Positions 46,881 through 56,886 of a stretch of DNA of 64,000 nucleotides are shown here, in pieces. Source of the DNA: a virus; IMG/VR virus record IMGVR_UViG_3300042307_002096, positions 1 to 64,000 of that record. The stretch is one strand, 5' to 3'. Every line of letters starts with the position of its first letter. The stretch's first letter is position 1. Both the position numbers and the translations under genes were made by a program. The notes beneath the pieces were generated by a model, which worked only from the letters and a program-made list of their open reading frames with translations, had not been told where the DNA came from and searched no databases.

Positions 46881-48677
46881 ATGCGATTTATTACGTTTAA
46901 AACCCTCGAAGGTAGAAATTTTTTATCTTTTGGAGACAGTCTTGTTCATGTTGATTTAAGGCCAGGCGTTAACGCTATTATTGGTACCAATTACGACAAA
47001 GAAGATTCTAAAAACGGAGCTGGTAAATCTAGTATTACCGAATTACTTTACTATTCGTTGTATGGCAATACGCTTCGAGAAATTTCTAAAGATCATATTC
47101 AAAATAGTTTAACTAAAAAACGTTGTGAAGTATCATTAGAATTTGACGTCACCTCAAATAGTGTGACTGATTCTTATAAAATTGTAAGGATGCTTAATCC
47201 AACAAAATGTTTGCTTCTTAAAAACGGACAAGATGTAACTAGATCAACTCTTGCTAAAACAAATGCTTTAATTCAAGAATTAATTCATACTCCAGCTACA
47301 GTTTTTCAAAACTCAGTTATTATGTCAGTAAATACTGCATTGCCGTTTATGGCTCTGCCAAAAACAGACAAAAGAAAGTTTATTGAAAGCGTTCTTGGAC
47401 TTGAAGTATTTACTCAAATGGTTCTTAAAGCCAGAGATGATTATAGTATCGCCAAAAAAGATTATGAAATAGCTTATACAAAATTTGAACAAACTCAAAC
47501 AGAACTTGCTTTTAATCAATCTCAATTTGATAACTATAAAACGTTAAAAACAGAACGTCTAAATAAATTAAACGATAAAAAAACTACTCTCTTAGGTGAT
47601 ATCCAAAATCTTAAATCTAAAATTGCTAAATTTGACACTCTAACAACAGAAGAGGATAAAAATAAAATTGTACATTTTGAAGAACAACTTTGTGAGTTAA
47701 GTGAAAAGAAAAGCAATTTACAATCTAAAATTAACGTAATTCAAACTGAAATTAATTCCGAAAACAAACAAATAAAAAATTTACAAACAAATAAAGATAC
47801 ATGTCCAACATGCTCAAGAGAATATTCCGAAGAGCATGTAGTGCACGTATCCAATTTAATTGCTAACCATAATCTTAATATTGAAAAATTTTCCAAAGCA
47901 GAAGGTAAGGTCAAAGAGTCGTTATTAAAAATTGAAAACGACATTACTAATATTCAAGCTACTAAAAAAATTTGTGCAGAAAATATAGATCAAATTAAAC
48001 AACTCATTAGCAACAATAAATCATTTGAATTAAGCATTAATCATTTAGAGTCAAATTTAAAGGACGTAGAAGAAGATATTGAGGTTGTTGCTAAGGAGCA
48101 AAACAATGAACTTAAAGGAAAAATTACTACTTTAAAAACAACAACTGATGAACTTCAACAAAAAGTAGATAAGCTAAATAACGACTTAAATGTGTTAGAA
48201 ACCGTAAAGTTTGTTATTTCAGAAGAAGGAATTAAATCATTTATTGTAAAAAAAATTCTTAAAGTATTAAATTCGAGACTGGCATTTTATCTTAAAAAGC
48301 TTGAAGCAAATTGTCTTTGCCAATTTAACGAATTTTTTGACGAAGAAATTATTGATGAAAGCTCAAACCAAAAATCATATTTTAATTTTTCTGGTGGAGA
48401 GCGCAAACGAATTGATTTAGCTTGTTTATTTGCTTTTGCTGACATTCGCAGACTTCAAGGAGATGTTAATTTTAGTACCGTATTTTATGACGAACTTCTT
48501 GATTCGTCTTTGGACGATAAAGGCGTCTCATTAACTCTTAAAGTTCTTCGGGAACGTTTTAATGAAAATAACGAATCTTGTTATATTATTACTCACAGAG
48601 GACCTGAAGTAACAACAAAAGCAGAGCATACGATCCATGTAATAAAACGCAATGGTATCTCAGCTGTTTCGTGCTAG
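46881..48677 (+). CDS. 46: Gp46-like ATPase subunit (SbcC/Rad50 family)
   Basis: A 598-residue protein (T4 gp46 560): Walker A NGAGKSS near residue 52, long coiled coils, zinc-hook CPTC near 306, signature FSGGERKRIDLA near 507, and Walker B TVFYDELLDSSLDD. It pairs with gp47. Its normal partner lies 6 kb upstream beyond the glycan cassette. Confidence 0.93.
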   Translation: MRFITFKTLEGRNFLSFGDSLVHVDLRPGVNAIIGTNYDKEDSKNGAGKSSITELLYYSLYGNTLREISKDHIQNSLTKKRCEVSLEFDVTSNSVTDSYKIVRMLNPTKCLLLKNGQDVTRSTLAKTNALIQELIHTPATVFQNSVIMSVNTALPFMALPKTDKRKFIESVLGLEVFTQMVLKARDDYSIAKKDYEIAYTKFEQTQTELAFNQSQFDNYKTLKTERLNKLNDKKTTLLGDIQNLKSKIAKFDTLTTEEDKNKIVHFEEQLCELSEKKSNLQSKINVIQTEINSENKQIKNLQTNKDTCPTCSREYSEEHVVHVSNLIANHNLNIEKFSKAEGKVKESLLKIENDITNIQATKKICAENIDQIKQLISNNKSFELSINHLESNLKDVEEDIEVVAKEQNNELKGKITTLKTTTDELQQKVDKLNNDLNVLETVKFVISEEGIKSFIVKKILKVLNSRLAFYLKKLEANCLCQFNEFFDEEIIDESSNQKSYFNFSGGERKRIDLACLFAFADIRRLQGDVNFSTVFYDELLDSSLDDKGVSLTLKVLRERFNENNESCYIITHRGPEVTTKAEHTIHVIKRNGISAVSC

Positions 48678-48708
48678 ATTAAAATCAACACACCTTTTAA
48701 ATAACACT

Positions 48709-49938
48709 ATGACCACACCTGTTCAACTAGGCATTCAAAATCTTCCTGGAGCTCCAATGGGCATTCCTCTTGGCGTGCCAACTCAAACTTACTTAAACTC
48801 AACTCCAGCACCAAAATCTGAGTTGCCTCCTCCAGAAGTACCATCTCAAGGACTAAAAAGAGCGTTGAACTATCTAGCTGATTATGGTGGATGTGGTTAT
48901 TATCGCTGCATTGCTCCAAATCTTTTATTGAATTTGCACGAAAAGGCTGTCGTGATAGAATCGACGGCAATGATTTTAGATCCTAAATTTTACGGAACAG
49001 TAGAAGCAGTTAAACTTCAAAGACAGGCTACTCCTAACCAAAGAGACTTTGTTAAAATGTTAAAACAAATATCATCACACAAACCGCTTAAATTGATATA
49101 TGAAGTAGATGATGTAATTTTTGCTGAAGATATTCCATTATATAATCGCAATAGATCCGCATTTACTGCTCCAGAAATTCAAAATTCCATTAAAGAAATT
49201 TTGTCTATGATGGATGAAATTGTCGTTACTTGTGATTATTTTAAAGATTATATGATTGAAAAATCAGGTAATAAAAACGTAACTGTTGTTCCTAATTATT
49301 TAATGAAATGGTGGTTTGATCGCTATTACAACCTTGGTGACCTGGTTAAAAAATACGACAAAAATAAGAAGAAGCCAATTGTTGCTATTTTTGCATCAGG
49401 GACTCATTGCGATGTAGCAAATCAAGCAAATCAACAAGACGATTTTGCTCACGTCGTACAGCATATTATTAAAACAAGAACCGAATTTAACTGGCATTTT
49501 TACGGATCATTTCCTTTAACGCTAAAACCGTACATTGATAACGGGCAGATAAAATTTTTTCCGTGGACCAAATTGCCTGATTTTCCGCAAGCTGTAGCTA
49601 ATTCCGGAGCACAAATTACGTTTGCAGCGCTGCAAGAAAATAATTTTAATTTATGTAAAAGCAATATCAAGCTTATTGAGTCTGGAGCTATAGGATTACC
49701 TTGCGTATGTCCTGACATGGCTACATATAAAGACGCATTTTTAAAATACAAAACGGGAGATGAATTTATAGATTGCTTAAAAACAGCTCTAAAAAATCAA
49801 ACAGTATATGCAGATTTTTGCAAAAAATCTCGAGCTTACGCTGAAAAATTTTGGCTAGATGATGAGAAAAATTTAATGAAACATCATGAAATTTATTTTA
49901 CTCCTCATGGGTCACCGGAACGCAAATATATAGCTTGA
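48709..49938 (+). CDS. GT-B glycosyltransferase
   Basis: ATG at 48709 (MTTPVQLGIQNLPGAPMG) avoids a long overlap with gene 46. The 409-residue product has a Pro-rich start, NYLADYGGCGYYRCIAPNLLL, KLIYEVDDVIFAEDIPLYN, VTVVPNYLMKWWF, FASGTHCDVAN and SNIKLIESGAIGLPCVCPD, all typical for phage group-1 transferases that decorate virion or DNA. Substrate unknown. Confidence 0.8.
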   Translation: MTTPVQLGIQNLPGAPMGIPLGVPTQTYLNSTPAPKSELPPPEVPSQGLKRALNYLADYGGCGYYRCIAPNLLLNLHEKAVVIESTAMILDPKFYGTVEAVKLQRQATPNQRDFVKMLKQISSHKPLKLIYEVDDVIFAEDIPLYNRNRSAFTAPEIQNSIKEILSMMDEIVVTCDYFKDYMIEKSGNKNVTVVPNYLMKWWFDRYYNLGDLVKKYDKNKKKPIVAIFASGTHCDVANQANQQDDFAHVVQHIIKTRTEFNWHFYGSFPLTLKPYIDNGQIKFFPWTKLPDFPQAVANSGAQITFAALQENNFNLCKSNIKLIESGAIGLPCVCPDMATYKDAFLKYKTGDEFIDCLKTALKNQTVYADFCKKSRAYAEKFWLDDEKNLMKHHEIYFTPHGSPERKYIA

Positions 49939-49962
49939 TTTTGTTAATTTTTTTGGTATTAT
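49935..49962 (+). promoter_or_regulatory. Sigma70-like promoter
   Basis: TTGATT (49935-49940) and TATTAT (49957-49962), 16-nt spacer, 7 nt before the polymerase start. Confidence 0.5.
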
Positions 49963-49969
49963 AAAACGC

Positions 49970-52522
49970 ATGTATAGAGCTGCATGCTATAACCCTTTTA
50001 ATGAATCTGTGTTTCTCCGAACATGGTCCGAAGAAGGAGTTCGAATTGATACGGAAATTTCTTTTCGTCCTTATTTGTATTTGGAAAAAGATGGAGCTGA
50101 AGATGCAATGTCCATCTTTAAGACTTCTTTAACAAAAAAATCTTTTAGAAATAGTATTGAACGCAGAAAATTTGTAGACAATACATCCAATAAAAGAATA
50201 TTTCACAATCTTGGCCCAGAGCAGCAATTTTTAATTGAAATGTATAAGGATCAAAACGGAGATCCTTCATTTTCACAATTTCCTTTAAAAGTGTTCTTAT
50301 TGGATATTGAAGTCGATACAACACTTGATTCGTCCTTTCCTACTCCAGAACGAGCAGCAGTGCCAATTAATTTAATTACTATTTACGATACTCTTACTAA
50401 ATCTACTCACACATGGGGGTTGGAAAAGCAATATACTCCAACATTACCCGATTGCATATATCACCGTTGCAAGAATGAACAAGATTTAATTCTACAATTT
50501 GTCGACTTTTGGAAAAGCGATTATCCAGACATTGCATCTGGTTGGAATAGCAGTGGCTTTGATTTTCCGTATATTATTAACAGATTTATGAAATTATTTG
50601 GAGAGGATTTTATAAATCAACTTTCTCCTGTTGGAGTTGTAAGAGGCAGAAAGGTATTTACCGACATGGGTAAAGAGGTAACAGTGTGGTCAATTGGTGG
50701 AGTATCGTTGATTGACTATATGGATTTGTATAAAACGTTTTCGCCTGGAGAAAAAGAATCTTTTAGCTTAAATTATATTTCAGAACTTGAGTTGGGAGAA
50801 GGTAAAATTGCATTCAATGCAGTTAGTTTAGGAGAGCTAGCTCATACGGACTGGAAATTGTTTGTTGACTACAACATACAAGACGTACACTTGCTTGTTA
50901 AGTTGGAAGAAAAGCTTAAATTTTTGGAAATTGCTCGAATGCTTTCTTACAAAGGATGTACTAACTTTGAATCAGCTTTAGGAAAAGTTTCAATAGTAAC
51001 AGGAGCTGTTGCTATACAAGCACATAAACAAGGATTTATTATTCCAACATTTTCTAATAAACAAGAAAGAGAATCTTATGAGGGTGGATTTGTCAGAGAC
51101 CCAGAAAAAGGAATACAAAAATCTATTGTCAGTTTTGACGTGAACTCACTTTACCCAAACACTATCATTACTCTCAATATTTCTCCGGAAACTAAAATTG
51201 GCAAAGTTGTTACAGGAGAGGTTGGAATAACTCCAGAAGTCACCATACGGCTAGTAAACGGAAAACTTCATACGCTAACCTCAGATAAATTTAAGTCATT
51301 TTTAATAAAGGAGCAAATTTCGTTATCTAAAGCTGGTGTAATGTATTCACAAAAAACAAAAGGAGTAATTCCAAATTTGATTGATCAAATTTACGAGGAA
51401 CGCGTTAATACAAAAAAACAATTAACTAAACTTAAAAAAACAGGAAAAAAAGACAAGGATAGTTTGTTGAAGCTCACATATTATGATACGTTACAATATA
51501 CGCTAAAAATTCTTTTAAATTCAATTTACGGTACATTTGCAAACAAACATTCTTCGTTAATGGACATTGATCACGCAATGTCTATTACCGTTACTGGGCA
51601 AAATGTATCAAAAGCTGGCGGTCATATTTTGGATGATTTTGTAAAACAAAAATACAATGTAAACGAATCAATTACTAAATATGGAGATACGGATTCAGTT
51701 TATATATCCATAGACTCAATTCTCAAAAAACAAAATATTGAGTTAGTTGTTAATGGTATTATTAATCCAAAAGTTCATGAAATTGTTGACGAGTTAGATA
51801 GGCATGTTAATACAGAAATTTTGAATTGGGCTCGAAATGAATTGTTTTCGATAGATCCGCGATTTGTATTTAAACGAGAAGTTATTTCAGATGTAGGAAT
51901 TTTTCTTCAAAAAAAGCGATACATTCTTCATATATTGGACGAGGAAGGTGTTGCGGTAAATAAATTTAAGTATACTGGAATTGAATTAGTTCGTTCTACA
52001 ACTCCAAAAAAAGTTAAAAAATTTATCGAGAATATTATTCAAACTGCTCTTCTTACACAAAATTTAAAACAAACAAATGAAGTGTATAGACAAGGATATT
52101 CTGATTTTTTGAATTTAGATCCTAATGATGTTGCTGCAAGAACTTCAATTAACAATTTACAAAAATATTCAGAAGGAGCTTCTTTATATAAATTTAAAAA
52201 CGCCACACCTTCCCATGTTAAAGGAGCTATTGCTTATAATATTCTTATTAAAGAATTAAAAATTGACGATAAATTTGAAGAGATTCAAACAGGACAAAAA
52301 GTCAAAAAATTATATTGTGCAAAAAACAAGTACGGATTGGATGCCATTACATATGTGTCGTCATTGCCTACAGAGTTTGGGATTACTATTGATTGGGATA
52401 AAATGTTTATGAAATTGGTTACTCAACCAACGGAGCGTTTGTACGAAGCAATTGGTTGGTCGTTACCGGAAATAGGAAAAGAAGTTCAAACTGATTTATT
52501 TGAAATGTTTGGTATGAGTTAA
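49970..52522 (+). CDS. 43: Family B DNA polymerase (T4 gp43-like)
   Basis: An 850-residue enzyme (T4 898). Exonuclease motifs: FLLDIEVDT, GWNSSGFDFPYI and YNIQDVHLLVKLE. Polymerase motifs: DVNSLYPN (A), LKILLNSIYGTFANK (B), KYGDTDSVYIS (C), with FLQKKRYI beyond. It is the replicative polymerase with 3'-5' proofreading. The C-terminal EVQTDLFEMFG probably binds the sliding clamp. Confidence 0.96.
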   Translation: MYRAACYNPFNESVFLRTWSEEGVRIDTEISFRPYLYLEKDGAEDAMSIFKTSLTKKSFRNSIERRKFVDNTSNKRIFHNLGPEQQFLIEMYKDQNGDPSFSQFPLKVFLLDIEVDTTLDSSFPTPERAAVPINLITIYDTLTKSTHTWGLEKQYTPTLPDCIYHRCKNEQDLILQFVDFWKSDYPDIASGWNSSGFDFPYIINRFMKLFGEDFINQLSPVGVVRGRKVFTDMGKEVTVWSIGGVSLIDYMDLYKTFSPGEKESFSLNYISELELGEGKIAFNAVSLGELAHTDWKLFVDYNIQDVHLLVKLEEKLKFLEIARMLSYKGCTNFESALGKVSIVTGAVAIQAHKQGFIIPTFSNKQERESYEGGFVRDPEKGIQKSIVSFDVNSLYPNTIITLNISPETKIGKVVTGEVGITPEVTIRLVNGKLHTLTSDKFKSFLIKEQISLSKAGVMYSQKTKGVIPNLIDQIYEERVNTKKQLTKLKKTGKKDKDSLLKLTYYDTLQYTLKILLNSIYGTFANKHSSLMDIDHAMSITVTGQNVSKAGGHILDDFVKQKYNVNESITKYGDTDSVYISIDSILKKQNIELVVNGIINPKVHEIVDELDRHVNTEILNWARNELFSIDPRFVFKREVISDVGIFLQKKRYILHILDEEGVAVNKFKYTGIELVRSTTPKKVKKFIENIIQTALLTQNLKQTNEVYRQGYSDFLNLDPNDVAARTSINNLQKYSEGASLYKFKNATPSHVKGAIAYNILIKELKIDDKFEEIQTGQKVKKLYCAKNKYGLDAITYVSSLPTEFGITIDWDKMFMKLVTQPTERLYEAIGWSLPEIGKEVQTDLFEMFGMS

Positions 52523-52530
52523 ATAACATT

Positions 52531-52809
52531 ATGTATGCTGCTGAACAACTTTTTCAGGCGCTTTCATACGAAGAGCTCTATTACACTCTTCGAAGCATTG
52601 CTGATGAAGATTCGTATTTTGATGATTTTTTAGACAATAAAATTTTAGAAGATTTTTTGTACATGCTGGAAATTTATGATATATTATTTTTATCTTCAGA
52701 TGGCAGAGTATTGCTTACGCAAAAAGGAGAAAAGGTTTTGCAGTATGTCGGGCGCATTGTTGATTTAGATAAAATTAATAATAAGGTAAAAAGGAAAAAA
52801 TATGAGTAA
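52531..52809 (+). CDS. Hypothetical acidic protein
   Basis: A 92-residue acidic helical protein (MYAAEQLFQALSYEELYYTLR...) with a small winged-helix-like tail (LFLSSDGRVLLTQKGEKVLQY). A TAAATA box is 11 nt upstream. Its stop overlaps the next gene by 8 nt. Not recognised. Confidence 0.6.
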   Translation: MYAAEQLFQALSYEELYYTLRSIADEDSYFDDFLDNKILEDFLYMLEIYDILFLSSDGRVLLTQKGEKVLQYVGRIVDLDKINNKVKRKKYE

Positions 52810-53158
52810 CACTAACAAAGAGCTTACGGTCTTCCTGGACAATATTGGAAGAACAATTATTGGAAAAATTACAAAACAAGATGGCACTACATTGTCTATT
52901 GAGAATCCAGCATTGGTTCACATTCAAGCCAATTCTCAAACAAGCCAACTTCAACTTCAAATTCTTCCTTTGTTTTTCAAAGAATTCCAATCAGATAGAA
53001 ATCAACCAACAGTTTGGAATTTTAAAAAAGCAAATATTACAACATCCGAGTCTATTCCTTTTGCACCACAGTTTGCTGCGCAATATGAACAGTTGTTTGC
53101 TGCTGCTCAACCGGCTCAAAATGAACCTAAAGTAGTCCGATTATTTGATGACGAATAA
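52802..53158 (+). CDS. Conserved hypothetical protein
   Basis: A 118-residue protein, strand-rich first half (RTIIGKITKQDGTTLSIENPALVHI), Gln/Ala-rich second half and acidic C-terminus. I recall similar proteins near polymerase or uvsX in T4-like marine phages, of unknown function. It is followed by an intrinsic terminator. Confidence 0.6.
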   Translation: MSNTNKELTVFLDNIGRTIIGKITKQDGTTLSIENPALVHIQANSQTSQLQLQILPLFFKEFQSDRNQPTVWNFKKANITTSESIPFAPQFAAQYEQLFAAAQPAQNEPKVVRLFDDE

Positions 53159-53180
53159 TTTAGTTTAAGAGTCAACTGCG

Positions 53181-53212
53181 AAAAAAAGACCTCTTCAGGG
53201 GTCTTTTTTTTT
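53181..53212 (+). terminator. Intrinsic terminator
   Basis: AAAAAAAGACC - loop TCTTCAGG - GGTCTTTTTTTTT, a strong stem with U-tract ending the polymerase-region transcript. Confidence 0.85.
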
Positions 53213-53213
53213 G

Positions 53214-53243
53214 TTGAAAAGAAAAATAAAGAAGGGATAGTAT
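53214..53243 (+). promoter_or_regulatory. Sigma70-like promoter
   Basis: TTGAAA (53214-53219) and TAGTAT (53238-53243), 18-nt spacer, directly after the terminator and before uvsX. Confidence 0.4.
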
Positions 53244-53250
53244 CAATTGT

Positions 53251-54405
53251 ATGGCTAAAATTAAAAAAAATAACAATGACGACGACTTAAAAGACTCCGT
53301 TACTAATTCAATTCAAGATGCTTTTAAAATATTGGACAAACTTAATTCTAATGCAGCTTTTTTGGACAACAATAGTTTGTCCACTGTCAACGAATGGATT
53401 GATACGGGTTCATATGCCCTTAATGCAATTATTTCCGGATCCCTTTTTGGAGGAGTGCCAATGGGCAGACTTACTGCGTTTATTGGAGCAGAAAGCTGTG
53501 GAAAAACTTTAATGGCCAACAAAATTATGGCCAATGCTCAAAAGAAAGGAATGTATGTTGCTTATTTTGATACAGAAGGAGCACTAGATGAAGCAACAGC
53601 TAAAAGATTGGGTTGTGATACATCAAAAATTAAGCATGTTCCCTCAGAAATCACAGAGCAATGTCGAAATGAAATTGTGCAATTTTTAGATTCAATTTTA
53701 ACAAACAATCTACAAGGAAAAGTTTTAATTGTTATTGACTCTCTTGGAAATTTAATTACATCTCAAGAAAAAAAGAAAATCGAGGAGGGGTCAGAAACAT
53801 TGGATATGGGAAATAGAAGCAAACAGTTAAAAAGCTTGATGCGTGCCGTAACTCACGCTGCAGCGAAAGCAAATTGTCCTGTAATTTTTACGAACCACGT
53901 TTATGAAGATCCTTCGCAACTTCACCCTTCCGCAATTAAAAAGCAAGCAGGAGGATCTGGACCTCTTTATATGTCTTCTGTAATTGTTCAAATGGCAAAG
54001 AAAACAGAACGAGCTGAAGATTCAAAAAACAAAGATGCTAATACGGAAACTACTCTTATTTCCAAAGGAATTAACGGCGTTACTTTAAGAGCACTTACTA
54101 CCAAAAACCGCTTTGTGACCCCATTTTTGGAAATTGAAATGTATTTAAATTTTCGTACTGGTTTAAATAAATTTTCCGGTCTTCTTGAAATGGCCGAAGG
54201 ATATGGAGTTATAGAGCGCCGCGGCCACCAATTTGCGTTTCAAGGAGAGCTACTTGGTTATTACAAAGATTGGAAAGAAGACGAAACAGTTTGGGATAAA
54301 ATTCTTCCAGTATTAGAAAAAAAGCTTCAAACTGAATTGTGCTTTAAAAACGAATCTCAAATTGAGGAAGAAGAAAACGAAGCCCAATGCGAAGTTTGTG
54401 ATTAA
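53251..54405 (+). CDS. uvsX: UvsX recombinase (RecA family)
   Basis: A 384-residue protein (T4 UvsX 391). Walker A GAESCGKT near residue 77, VLIVIDSLGNLI (Walker B) near 157, and NHVYEDPSQ, KQAGGSGPLYMSS for the L2/ATP-sensing region. The acidic end (EEEENEA) fits SSB/UvsY partner contacts. It drives strand invasion. It stands alone between a terminator and a homing-endonuclease-like gene. Confidence 0.95.
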   Translation: MAKIKKNNNDDDLKDSVTNSIQDAFKILDKLNSNAAFLDNNSLSTVNEWIDTGSYALNAIISGSLFGGVPMGRLTAFIGAESCGKTLMANKIMANAQKKGMYVAYFDTEGALDEATAKRLGCDTSKIKHVPSEITEQCRNEIVQFLDSILTNNLQGKVLIVIDSLGNLITSQEKKKIEEGSETLDMGNRSKQLKSLMRAVTHAAAKANCPVIFTNHVYEDPSQLHPSAIKKQAGGSGPLYMSSVIVQMAKKTERAEDSKNKDANTETTLISKGINGVTLRALTTKNRFVTPFLEIEMYLNFRTGLNKFSGLLEMAEGYGVIERRGHQFAFQGELLGYYKDWKEDETVWDKILPVLEKKLQTELCFKNESQIEEEENEAQCEVCD

Positions 54406-54410
54406 ATATT

Positions 54411-54446
54411 TAAGGCTAAAGCAATTATTTTAATGCTAAAGCCTTA
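54411..54446. repeat. Imperfect inverted repeat
   Basis: TAAGGCTAAAGCA (54411-54423) and TGCTAAAGCCTTA (54434-54446) pair with two central mismatches around a 10-nt loop. It fills the uvsX/endonuclease gap; it could terminate transcription or mark an insertion edge. Confidence 0.45.
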
Positions 54447-54455
54447 AATAAAAGC

Positions 54456-55553
54456 ATGAATCTCATCGAAGCTAAATTTATTGAATCAGGATTGAAATAC
54501 AAATCCAATTTTGAAGTGTCAAAATTAACCAATATTGTTGCGCACGAGCAACAAAAAAATTGCAATCAATACTACAAATGGTATGCAACGTATGAAAATA
54601 TAGTATACCCAATTAATTTAACTAGAAACAAAACATTTTTAATTGATGTTTTTTGTAACGAGTGCGACAAAATAATTAAAAAGGATGCTAGATTAAGCTC
54701 AATGTTCACGTTTTCTATTTGCTGTGAGAGCAATTTAAAGTATTCAGAGTCTTTTTCTGTCCGATGCAAAAAATGTTCTAGCAGGAAAAACGGGTCAGAA
54801 ACCGTGCAAAAAGGAGTTAATACTCGTCTACAACGTTATGGGTGTGCATATACGTTTCAAATGCCAAATTATGCTAGAGACGCTCACATAACTAAAACGT
54901 TGAAATACGGAGTTGATTATAAAAAAATTTGTTCAAAAAAGGGACAAAAGAGGTATTTCGATAAAACAGGTTATAATCACAACATGAAAAACCCTGAATG
55001 TGTAAATGTTCACAAACAAAAAAGAAAACAGACTATTTTAAATTGGACACCAGAACGTAAAACAGAAATAAATACAAAAAGGTTATTATCATATCAAAAA
55101 GAAAGTTCGGATGGTCTTTTTGGAAAAAAAAGTAAAAATCCTAGAAGCAAAATATCTATAGATTTTTACGAACAATTTTACAAAGCAACCGACTATTCGA
55201 TATGCATTGAAGAACAAATTGGTAGATATATTGTAGATTTTTTAATACCAAATATGTGTATTATTGAATTTTATGGTACATTTTGGCATGCAGATCCAAG
55301 AAAATACAAAGCTGGTGACATCCTTAAGCGAGGAAATAGTGAAAAATATCATGTAACAGCTCAAGAAGTATGGCAAAAAGATTACGAAAGAATCACAGAA
55401 TTAGTGGAAAACACTAAACTTCCTTGTATAATTGTTTGGGAGAATGATTATAGAAAAAACAAAGGAGCGACAATCCAAACCGTTTTGCAAAAAATAATAA
55501 AATTTAAAAACATCCACTTAGCACAGAATGAGCAAAGAACCAATTCCATCTAA
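54456..55553 (+). CDS. Vsr-like homing endonuclease candidate
   Basis: A 365-residue protein: zinc-binding Cys pairs (CNECDK, CCES, CKKC) in the first third, a middle with DNA-binding NUMOD-like repeats (TRLQRYGCAYTFQ, KTLKYGVDYKKI), and a C-terminal Vsr/EDxHD-type domain (GRYIVDFLIPNMCIIEFYGTFWHADP, CIIVWENDYRKN). Absent from this position in T4; it sits between uvsX and gene 41 and overlaps the helicase start by 26 nt. Likely a mobile free-standing homing gene. Confidence 0.75.
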   Translation: MNLIEAKFIESGLKYKSNFEVSKLTNIVAHEQQKNCNQYYKWYATYENIVYPINLTRNKTFLIDVFCNECDKIIKKDARLSSMFTFSICCESNLKYSESFSVRCKKCSSRKNGSETVQKGVNTRLQRYGCAYTFQMPNYARDAHITKTLKYGVDYKKICSKKGQKRYFDKTGYNHNMKNPECVNVHKQKRKQTILNWTPERKTEINTKRLLSYQKESSDGLFGKKSKNPRSKISIDFYEQFYKATDYSICIEEQIGRYIVDFLIPNMCIIEFYGTFWHADPRKYKAGDILKRGNSEKYHVTAQEVWQKDYERITELVENTKLPCIIVWENDYRKNKGATIQTVLQKIIKFKNIHLAQNEQRTNSI

Positions 55554-56886
55554 ACTAGATTTAGATTTTTTCGAAAATATATTACTATTCAATGCTCTTA
55601 CAGATCAAGAATATTTGAGTTCTATTATTGGTTATATAGATCCGTCTTTTTTTACTGATAAGAGTATTGGAAAAGTAATTGGGGGAATTAGTAAATTTTT
55701 CACAGAAAGAGGAACTGTTCCAACTATTACGGAAATTAAAGCCAGATTAACTTCAGAAGAAGACAAAAAAGCTCTAGCTGACGTTAAGCCAAAAATAGCA
55801 CAACTCGAAGGACCGTTCAACAAAGAAGAGCTTATTGAAAACACAGAGAAGTTTCTTAAAGAACGGTGTGTTTACAAAACAATTCTTAATGTAGCGGAGA
55901 AGTTTTCGGATCAATCTTTTTCTATTGAAGAAGTACTAGTAGATTTTGAAAAAGCTTATAACATCACTCTAAAAGAAAATCTTGGGCATTGGTATTTCGA
56001 AGATGTAGACAAGCACATTAAAGACCTAATAACCGTTTATAATCCAATTCCAACAGGATGGGATTTTTTTGATAACAAAACCGAAGGAGGGTTGTTTCCA
56101 AAAACTTTGACTGTGTTTGCAGGACAAGTTAATGTCGGCAAATCAATTGTTCTCGGAAACATTGCGACGAATATGCTTCTTGCTGATAAGAATGTTTTGT
56201 TAATATCTTTGGAAATGTCGGAGTTTATGTACTCTAAACGTATTAGTACTCAACTTACTCAAATTCCTCATAACGATCTTAAAACATTTACTGACGAGCT
56301 TAAAGAACAATTGTTGCATATTAAGAAAAATATTAACAGCAAATTGGTTGTAAAGGAATATCCACCAAAAACTGTTACTGTTCGTCATATTGATTCATTT
56401 ATGACAAAGTTGAAGCATAAGGGATTTAGTCCTGATATTGTGGTGATTGATTATATTAATCTTATTCATCCAATTGCTAAGAATCTTAATTCATATGAAT
56501 CGGTTAAGGAAATTGCTGAACATTTGAGAGCATTATCATTCAAGTACAACATACCAATTGTTTCAGCAACTCAGTTGAATAGAGGCAGCTTTAATACAGC
56601 GTCTCCAGGAATGGAAGGTATTTCTGAGAGCATTGGCCTTGCTGCTACCTGTGATGTGATATGCTCGCTTTGGCAAGAAGAAGAAGACAGAGAGCTGGGA
56701 GTTATTAACATGGGAATGCAGAAAAATAGGTTTGGTCCTAATTTTGGTAGTGCAGCATTTAAGTGCAATTATAACACACTGACACTTAAAGAAACAAATT
56801 CTGATTATTTTGAAGCAGATGGAGACTCAACAGAAGACACTGTAAAAAATGCTGATAGAGCACTAAATAGTCTAATCGATGAATAA
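55528..56886 (+). CDS. 41: Replicative DnaB-type helicase (T4 gp41-like)
   Basis: A 452-residue protein (T4 gp41 475): N-terminal helical domain, Walker A AGQVNVGKS near 192, VVIDYINLI (Walker B), SATQLNRGSF and the C-terminal arginine-finger region. It unwinds the fork and pairs with the primase at 29947 and the loader at 58078. The start lies inside the endonuclease gene, so the insertion altered its upstream context. Confidence 0.94.
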   Translation: MSKEPIPSKLDLDFFENILLFNALTDQEYLSSIIGYIDPSFFTDKSIGKVIGGISKFFTERGTVPTITEIKARLTSEEDKKALADVKPKIAQLEGPFNKEELIENTEKFLKERCVYKTILNVAEKFSDQSFSIEEVLVDFEKAYNITLKENLGHWYFEDVDKHIKDLITVYNPIPTGWDFFDNKTEGGLFPKTLTVFAGQVNVGKSIVLGNIATNMLLADKNVLLISLEMSEFMYSKRISTQLTQIPHNDLKTFTDELKEQLLHIKKNINSKLVVKEYPPKTVTVRHIDSFMTKLKHKGFSPDIVVIDYINLIHPIAKNLNSYESVKEIAEHLRALSFKYNIPIVSATQLNRGSFNTASPGMEGISESIGLAATCDVICSLWQEEEDRELGVINMGMQKNRFGPNFGSAAFKCNYNTLTLKETNSDYFEADGDSTEDTVKNADRALNSLIDE

